Of a stretch of DNA of 64,000 nucleotides, positions 58,437 to 64,000 are shown piece by piece. Each line of letters begins with the position of its first letter. Position 1 is the first letter of the stretch. The notes beneath the pieces were generated by a model. That model was not told the origin of the DNA. It made no database searches and was given only the letters and a program-made list of their open reading frames with translations. Origin of the DNA: Bacteroidota bacterium (lineage in GTDB: Bacteria; Bacteroidota; Bacteroidia; Flavobacteriales; BACL11); NCBI GenBank assembly GCA_028408365.1, contig JAOOLD010000002.1, positions 94,780 to 158,779 of the forward strand, in the 5' to 3' direction. Position numbers and translations under genes: made by a program.

Positions 58437-59197
58437 TGACAAAAATAATATCATATAATATTAACGGCATAAGGGCAGCAATCAGAAAAGGTTTAATTGA
58501 TTGGTTAAAAGTTACATCACCTGATATAATTTGTTTTCAAGAGATTAAAGCTTTTGAAACACAATTTGATCTGAACATGTTTAAAAATTTAGGATATCAA
58601 ACATATTGTAATTCAGCTGAAAAACCTGGATACAGTGGAGTTGCAATCTTCAGCAAGATATCTCCCAATAAAATTACAACGGGAATGAATGTCCCAGAAA
58701 TTGATATAGAGGGAAGAGTAATAAAGTTAGATTTTGAAAATTTTTCAGTAATAAATTCATATTTCCCATCAGGAACTAGTGGAGAGGTAAGGCAGGCTTT
58801 TAAAATGAAATTTTTGAAAGAGTTTGAAAATTATGTTCATTCGTTCAAAGATAATCCCATTGTTGTTTGTGGTGATTTTAATATTTGTCATGAACCAATA
58901 GACATCCATAATCCAGTGAGCAATAAAAATTCATCAGGCTTTCTGCCTGAAGAAAGGCAATGGATGACAGAATTTTTGGAAATGGGATTCATAGACTCAT
59001 TTAGAAGGCTTAATAATGAGCCTCACAATTATACCTGGTGGTCATATCGTGCAAATTCTAGAAACAAAAATTTAGGATGGAGGATAGATTACCATATGCT
59101 AAGTAAATCATTGAACTCTAAAATTGTTAGATCCAGTATATTGTCAGAAGTAAAGCACTCTGATCATTGCCCAATACTTTTGGAGTTAAATCTTTAG
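58436..59197 (+). CDS. xth: Exodeoxyribonuclease III
   Basis: ISYNINGIRAAIRKGLIDWLK, DIICFQEIKAFETQFD, GVAIFSKISP, VVCGDFNICHEPIDIHNP, SDHCPILLEL. Confidence 0.95.
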   Translation: MTKIISYNINGIRAAIRKGLIDWLKVTSPDIICFQEIKAFETQFDLNMFKNLGYQTYCNSAEKPGYSGVAIFSKISPNKITTGMNVPEIDIEGRVIKLDFENFSVINSYFPSGTSGEVRQAFKMKFLKEFENYVHSFKDNPIVVCGDFNICHEPIDIHNPVSNKNSSGFLPEERQWMTEFLEMGFIDSFRRLNNEPHNYTWWSYRANSRNKNLGWRIDYHMLSKSLNSKIVRSSILSEVKHSDHCPILLELNL

Positions 59198-59208
59198 TGT
59201 TATATTTG
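59180..59208 (+). promoter_or_regulatory. Promoter: -33 TTG, 18-nt spacer, -7 TATATTTG, 4 nt before the methyltransferase ATG
   Basis: TTTTGG-N-TATATTTG-aata-ATG. Confidence 0.65.
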
Positions 59209-59212
59209 AATA

Positions 59213-59983
59213 ATGTCAATAATACAAACGGCCGAGAGAAGTAGTGGGGAAGATGCCTCAGAAAATGTAATTTTTCAAAGGCATTTGATTGCATATAAAA
59301 AGGCTGCTGAGCTTGTAAAAAAAAATACTTTAGAAATTGGATGTGGTGAGGGCTATGGAATAAAAGAGTTATTGCCAAAAGTTAAAAAATATATATGCAT
59401 AGACAAGTATGAGTCAAATATCAATTTCAAGTCTGAAAAATTAACTTTTATTAAAAGTGAAGTCCCACCGTTAAATAAAATAAAGTCTGATTCATTAGAC
59501 TTTGTCGTAACATTTCAAGTAATTGAGCATATTGAAAATGATAAGTTTTTTGTTGAAGAAATTTTTAGAGTTTTAAAGCCAGGCGGGAAACTGATATTAA
59601 CTACACCCAATAAGGTTATGACACTTTCAAGAAACCCATGGCATGTGAGGGAGTATACAAATTCTGAAATGAAGGAAATTTTATCAGTAGCTTTCACAAA
59701 TATTAAAATTTTTGGGGTCTACGGAAACCAAAAAGTTATGAACTACTATCAAAAAAATAAAGAATCCGTAAACAAAATAATGAAATGGGATATTTTTAAT
59801 TTGCAGTATAGATTACCAAGGAAGCTTTTACAAATTCCTTATGATATTTTAAATCGCTACAATAGAGTTTCTTTAAAAAATAAAAATTCTGAAATTGTGG
59901 ATTCAATTAATTTTACTGACTACTCTATAATACAAAGTCATGATGACAAGTATTTAGATCATTTTTGTGTAGCTACCAAGTAG
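59213..59983 (+). CDS. Class I SAM-dependent methyltransferase
   Basis: TLEIGCGEGYGIKELLPKV, LDFVVTFQVIEHIENDKFFVEEIFRVLKPGGKLILTTPN. Confidence 0.92.
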   Translation: MSIIQTAERSSGEDASENVIFQRHLIAYKKAAELVKKNTLEIGCGEGYGIKELLPKVKKYICIDKYESNINFKSEKLTFIKSEVPPLNKIKSDSLDFVVTFQVIEHIENDKFFVEEIFRVLKPGGKLILTTPNKVMTLSRNPWHVREYTNSEMKEILSVAFTNIKIFGVYGNQKVMNYYQKNKESVNKIMKWDIFNLQYRLPRKLLQIPYDILNRYNRVSLKNKNSEIVDSINFTDYSIIQSHDDKYLDHFCVATK

Positions 59984-60608
59984 AGCAAAATTCATATTCT
60001 CTTTTTAAAAGCTCCTCAAGAACATCCGGTAAATTCTTACAAACTTTATGATGACTTTTAGAATTACAGTGGAGGACGATTATAGATCCTTTTTTTACAT
60101 TTTTAAGAATGTTATTTTTAAATTCTGAATCACTTATTTTATTTGAAAAATCTAAAGGCATAATACTCCACATAATTATTTTAAAATCTTTAATTAGATT
60201 TTTAATTTGACTTATTTTAATTTTTCCAAATGGCGGTCTAAAAAGAGAGCTTTTTATTACTTTTTGTGCTTCAAAAACATCTTTTAAATATGTATTTGTT
60301 GAAGTTTTCCATCCATTTAAATGTGAATTAGTATGATTGCCAATTGAGTGATTAGTTTTTTTTATTTGCTCAATTAAGTAAGGATATTTGGCTGCCTTTT
60401 CTCCTTCAAGAAAAAAAGTTGCCTTTATTGAGTATTTATCTAAAATATTTAATATTTCTGTAGTGAAAATTGGATCAGGACCATCATCAAATGTCAACCA
60501 AATTTTTTTTTCTTTAGTTGGCATTTCCCATATTAAATTCTTAAAAAAAAATTTAAAAAATCTTGCCGGAGTGACTAAAAAACTATTGTAGCGAAAGAAA
60601 TTCATCAA
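59973..60608 (-). CDS. Polysaccharide deacetylase family protein
   Basis: KKIWLTFDDGPDPIFTTEILNILDKYSIKATFFLEGEKA, SIGNHTNSHL, FRPPFGK. Confidence 0.93.
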   Translation of the reverse strand: MMNFFRYNSFLVTPARFFKFFFKNLIWEMPTKEKKIWLTFDDGPDPIFTTEILNILDKYSIKATFFLEGEKAAKYPYLIEQIKKTNHSIGNHTNSHLNGWKTSTNTYLKDVFEAQKVIKSSLFRPPFGKIKISQIKNLIKDFKIIMWSIMPLDFSNKISDSEFKNNILKNVKKGSIIVLHCNSKSHHKVCKNLPDVLEELLKREYEFCSTW

Positions 60609-63600
60609 CGAAGTTATTAATCACAAATTCAGACTTGGAAACCTCAATTTTTTCGTTGTTTTTTTCTTTGTAAAATAGGTCATTCTCCGTTGTGTAATCG
60701 AAGTCAGATTGGTATAAATTATTAGATTGAATGAGTCTGAATAAACTAGCTAAGATTTGTGTGCTAATCGAAAGATTTTGTTTAATTCCTTGTTTATCGC
60801 TAAAGTTAGAGAAAAACTTATATTCTTTCATAAAATCTTCAGACATCTCTGACAGAACATTCATTCCTTTTTCTTTGGCACCAGCTTTAAAATAGACATC
60901 AGCAATCGGAATTGCAAAAAAACTATAGTTGACAGTTTCTCTTGGAAATTCGCTCATACATTTATCTAAAGTTTTAATTGCTCTTACATTGTCACCATCT
61001 AGATGTAGTGCTTCAGCTAGTCTTGAATAGTTATTTCTAAAGTTCATAACCATTCTAGTGTTTGTTTCATCAAAATATAAATCACTGTTGTTAAATCCGC
61101 CCCAATTAAATTTATTTACAAGACGATCATACATTTTCTCCACTTCAACAGTTCCTGTTTGCCCATCAAATGATTTACTTTCATATGGAACTAATCTATA
61201 TGCTAACCCCTCAAGTTGAAAATAATTTTCAAGCCCCATAAAGTTGTCACGCCCTACAGTAATAGCAAAATAAATAGGTCTCTCCCAATTAAAATTTGCT
61301 AGTATATCTAGTACCATAAGTTTGTTTTTGTAGATGCCATTTCCTTTAATGTTCCATTTTAATTCATCAACAATTTTGTTATGATATTTTTCAGGAACAA
61401 AATTTAAAACCTTGGATCTATCTACTTTTAACTTAAGTTTTTTCGTTGGACAATAGTTTTTCATTCCAGCTGATGTCCTTATCTTAGCTTTAGCACTGTT
61501 ACTTCTGATAAACTTAATAACATCTTGTATATCAACATGCTCTTTAAATCTTTCTTGTATTAGTGTGTAGTCTCTTGTTCCTGTCCTATATTCCTTTTCA
61601 GTTAAAGATGATGGAATTGGTTTGGCATCATATGTAGCTCTTTTCATCTGATCGATGTACCAAGAGGTATTAAAAAGTGATAAGTTAACAACTTTAACAT
61701 CAGTTCTATAATTTTCAACTTCCTGCGCATACCAAAGAGGAAAAGTGTCATTATCTCCGTTAGTAAAAATGATTGCATCCTTATCACATGAGTCTAAATA
61801 GTTTTTTGCTACTTCAAGAGCAGTAAATCTACCTGATCTGTCATGGTCATCCCAATTTTCAAAAGCCAGAAGTGCTGGAGAGATAAGCAGAGCAATTACA
61901 AAAGAAAAAATAGATGCTTTCTTTGCATCAATAAATTTATTTATGTAATCAAAAAGAGCGATTGTCCCTAATCCAATCCAAATACTAAATGCATAAAATG
62001 AACCAACGTAGGCATAATCTCTTTCTCTTGGCTGAAATGGAGTTACGTTCAAGTAAACAATGATTAAAATACCAGTAAAGAGAAAGAAAAGCAAATTAGC
62101 TATGGCATCTTGTTGATTTCTTTTGAAGTGAAAGTACATACCTAAAATACCAAGCAGAAGAGGTAAAAAGTAATAATGATTTTTTCCTTTATTGTTTCTT
62201 AAGTGGTTTGGTAAAAAATCATCACTTGGTGTTCCTAGTCTAGCTTGATCAATAAACCCTATGCCACTCTCCCAATTCCCATATACTGGGTTACCATCCA
62301 TATTCATATAGTCATTTTGTCTACCTGCAAAATTCCACATGAAATATCTTAAATAAGACCATCCAATTTGATACTTAAAGAAAAAAGTAAGATTTTGACC
62401 AAATGATGGTACCTTATTATCATTTTTACTGAGTCCTGCCCATGATCTGTATCCATTTGCATGCCTGGACTGAGTATTGCTCCACATCCTAGGAAAAATT
62501 GTCTTATATTTTTTGCTGTAATTCGGTAGAGAATTTTTTCTCTTATCAATTACAATATACTTTCCCTTTTTTTTGTCTTTTTCATAAATGGGTTTACCAT
62601 CAATGTAAGGTTCTTTATTGTCAAGCTTTGCATTGAAATATTGTCCGTAGACAATTGGCCATGAGCCATATTGTTCTCTTTTGAGATAAGATAGAAGCCC
62701 AACAGCATCCTCTGGGTTATTCTCGTCTATAGGGGGGTTGGAGTTAGATCGAACAACTAAAATTGCAAATGAAGAGTATCCAATTAAAAGTACTAGTAGA
62801 CTTAAAATACCAGTGTTGTATAGTGGTTTATTTTTTTTCTTTGTGTAAATTAAGCTAAATGTTATAAATATAATTATTGCGATGAAATAAATTATTGTTC
62901 CTGAATTAAATGGAAGTCCGACTGTATTGGTGAAAAATAATTCAAATGAATAAATCAGGCTGACTGCTCCAGGAATGATTATCCCCTGAATAAAAATAAG
63001 AACTCCTAATGAAACAAGAAAAGCTTTAACTGCCCCAGTTTTGGTATACTTGTATTTTTTGTTATAATATATCATTCCCATTGCAGGAATAGTAAGTAAA
63101 CTTAGTAAGTGAACACCTATAGATAGACCAATAAGATATGATATAAGAATTAACCATCTTGATGAGCTAGCAGTTTCAGATTCTCTTTCCCATTTCATTA
63201 TACACCAAAAGGTTATGGCAGTAAAAAAAGAGGACATTGCATAAACTTCACCTTCCACAGCAGAAAACCAAAAAGAATCTGTAAATGTGTATGTTAATGA
63301 ACCAACTGCTCCAGAAAATAGAATTAGAAAATCTCTTATTTGCGCAGAACAGCTTAGAGTGAGTTTTTGAGCAAAGCCAGTAATTGTCCAAAAAAGAAAA
63401 AGTATTGTAAATGAGCTACACAGTGCCGATAAAATATTAATTGATATTGCAACTTGACTAGTAGCCGGTTCAGCAAACAATGAAAAAATCCTTCCTAAAA
63501 GCTGAAACAAAGGTGCTCCTGGTGGATGGCCAACTTCTAGCTTGTAAGCTGTTGAAATATATTCTCCACAGTCCCAAAAACTTACAGTTTGCTCAATAGT

Positions 63601-63675
63601 TGATAAGTAAACAAAACTTGCAATTGAAAAAATAGTCCAACCCAAAATATTATTGATTTTATTGAAATTGCTCAT
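60583..63675 (-). CDS. DUF2723 family membrane protein (GT117-like)
   Basis: FWDCGEYISTAYKLEVGHPPGAPLFQLLGRIFSLF; RERDYAYVGSFYAFSIWIGLG. Confidence 0.93.
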   Translation of the reverse strand: MSNFNKINNILGWTIFSIASFVYLSTIEQTVSFWDCGEYISTAYKLEVGHPPGAPLFQLLGRIFSLFAEPATSQVAISINILSALCSSFTILFLFWTITGFAQKLTLSCSAQIRDFLILFSGAVGSLTYTFTDSFWFSAVEGEVYAMSSFFTAITFWCIMKWERESETASSSRWLILISYLIGLSIGVHLLSLLTIPAMGMIYYNKKYKYTKTGAVKAFLVSLGVLIFIQGIIIPGAVSLIYSFELFFTNTVGLPFNSGTIIYFIAIIIFITFSLIYTKKKNKPLYNTGILSLLVLLIGYSSFAILVVRSNSNPPIDENNPEDAVGLLSYLKREQYGSWPIVYGQYFNAKLDNKEPYIDGKPIYEKDKKKGKYIVIDKRKNSLPNYSKKYKTIFPRMWSNTQSRHANGYRSWAGLSKNDNKVPSFGQNLTFFFKYQIGWSYLRYFMWNFAGRQNDYMNMDGNPVYGNWESGIGFIDQARLGTPSDDFLPNHLRNNKGKNHYYFLPLLLGILGMYFHFKRNQQDAIANLLFFLFTGILIIVYLNVTPFQPRERDYAYVGSFYAFSIWIGLGTIALFDYINKFIDAKKASIFSFVIALLISPALLAFENWDDHDRSGRFTALEVAKNYLDSCDKDAIIFTNGDNDTFPLWYAQEVENYRTDVKVVNLSLFNTSWYIDQMKRATYDAKPIPSSLTEKEYRTGTRDYTLIQERFKEHVDIQDVIKFIRSNSAKAKIRTSAGMKNYCPTKKLKLKVDRSKVLNFVPEKYHNKIVDELKWNIKGNGIYKNKLMVLDILANFNWERPIYFAITVGRDNFMGLENYFQLEGLAYRLVPYESKSFDGQTGTVEVEKMYDRLVNKFNWGGFNNSDLYFDETNTRMVMNFRNNYSRLAEALHLDGDNVRAIKTLDKCMSEFPRETVNYSFFAIPIADVYFKAGAKEKGMNVLSEMSEDFMKEYKFFSNFSDKQGIKQNLSISTQILASLFRLIQSNNLYQSDFDYTTENDLFYKEKNNEKIEVSKSEFVINNFVDEFLSLQ

Positions 63676-63779
63676 TAAATTGTTATTTCTGCGAATTTAT
63701 GAAAATTAATTTCTCTATTTCTTTCAAAATAAAAGTTCTTTATTTGTAATTATTCCTATTTTTGCGATCTCAAATATAT

Positions 63780-63852
63780 TGCCCGATGGTGTAACTGGCA
63801 ACACGTCTGGTTTTGGTCCAGAAGAGTCTAGGTTCGATCCCTAGTCGGGCAA
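63780..63852 (+). tRNA. tRNA-Gln (TTG)
   Basis: TGCCCGATGGTGTAACTGGCAACACG-TCTGG-TTTTGGT-CCAGA-AGAGTCTAGGTTCGATCCCTAGTCGGGCAA. Confidence 0.95.
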
Positions 63853-63900
63853 CTTACTTTTTACTATAATTTTGTTTTTTTTTACTGGATGGTTAAAATC

Positions 63901-63931
63901 TTGCAAAAACTACTATTTTTTCTTAGATTTG
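63901..63931 (+). promoter_or_regulatory. Promoter: -33 TTG, 20-nt spacer, -7 TAGATTTG
   Basis: TTG(63901-63903)-N20-TAGATTTG(63924-63931), then ATG at 63939. Confidence 0.65.
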
Positions 63932-63938
63932 TATAGGG

Positions 63939-64000
63939 ATGGAAGAAGCAATCAAAAACTCATATATGATAAACTCATTACAAAAATTTTCTAAAGTTAT
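63939..64000 (+). CDS. 5' end of an unidentified protein, truncated by the window edge
   Basis: ATG following a good promoter; MEEAIKNSYMINSLQKFSKV open to the window end. Too short to identify. Confidence 0.45.
   Translation, partial: MEEAIKNSYMINSLQKFSKV

Noticed and set aside
1-64000. CRISPR arrays, prophage, integrases, IS elements, toxin-antitoxin or defence systems
   Set aside because: No regularly spaced repeats and no recognisable mobile, phage or defence proteins among the ORFs.

Overview
This 64 kb window is AT-rich chromosomal DNA from a Bacteroidota/Flavobacteriia-type bacterium. Support: type IX secretion C-terminal domains, two PorP/SprF proteins, DUF4270, TAnnTTTG promoter elements, and gene sets typical of the class. 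Coding density is very high and mostly housekeeping: hemW, msrB, metG, gatC, trpS, hflX, rbfA, dusB, exbB/exbD, SOD, hmgA/hpd, radA, panC, glmS, prs, rplY, pth, xth, and four tRNAs (Leu-CAA, Cys-GCA, a CAT tRNA, Gln-TTG). I saw no CRISPR array, prophage, integrase or IS element. The most interesting signals are: (i) a TAnnTTTG box placed exactly 4 nt before an ATG/GTG start at eight unrelated genes, which suggests systematic leaderless transcription; (ii) a 2.4 kb accessory islet at about 43.7-46.1 kb with orphan genes, two tandem hairpins and two adjacent divergent genes with broken N-termini; (iii) a stand-alone C-terminal tail of a class-V aminotransferase translationally coupled to ldcA; (iv) a MetRS without a C-terminal tRNA-binding domain; (v) a Tat-like extension on SOD with a canonical internal start; (vi) an ABA4-like plus YceI gene pair; (vii) panC without adjacent panD; (viii) near-universal overlap or abutment of convergent 3' ends. 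All family assignments come from reading the sequence, without database searches.
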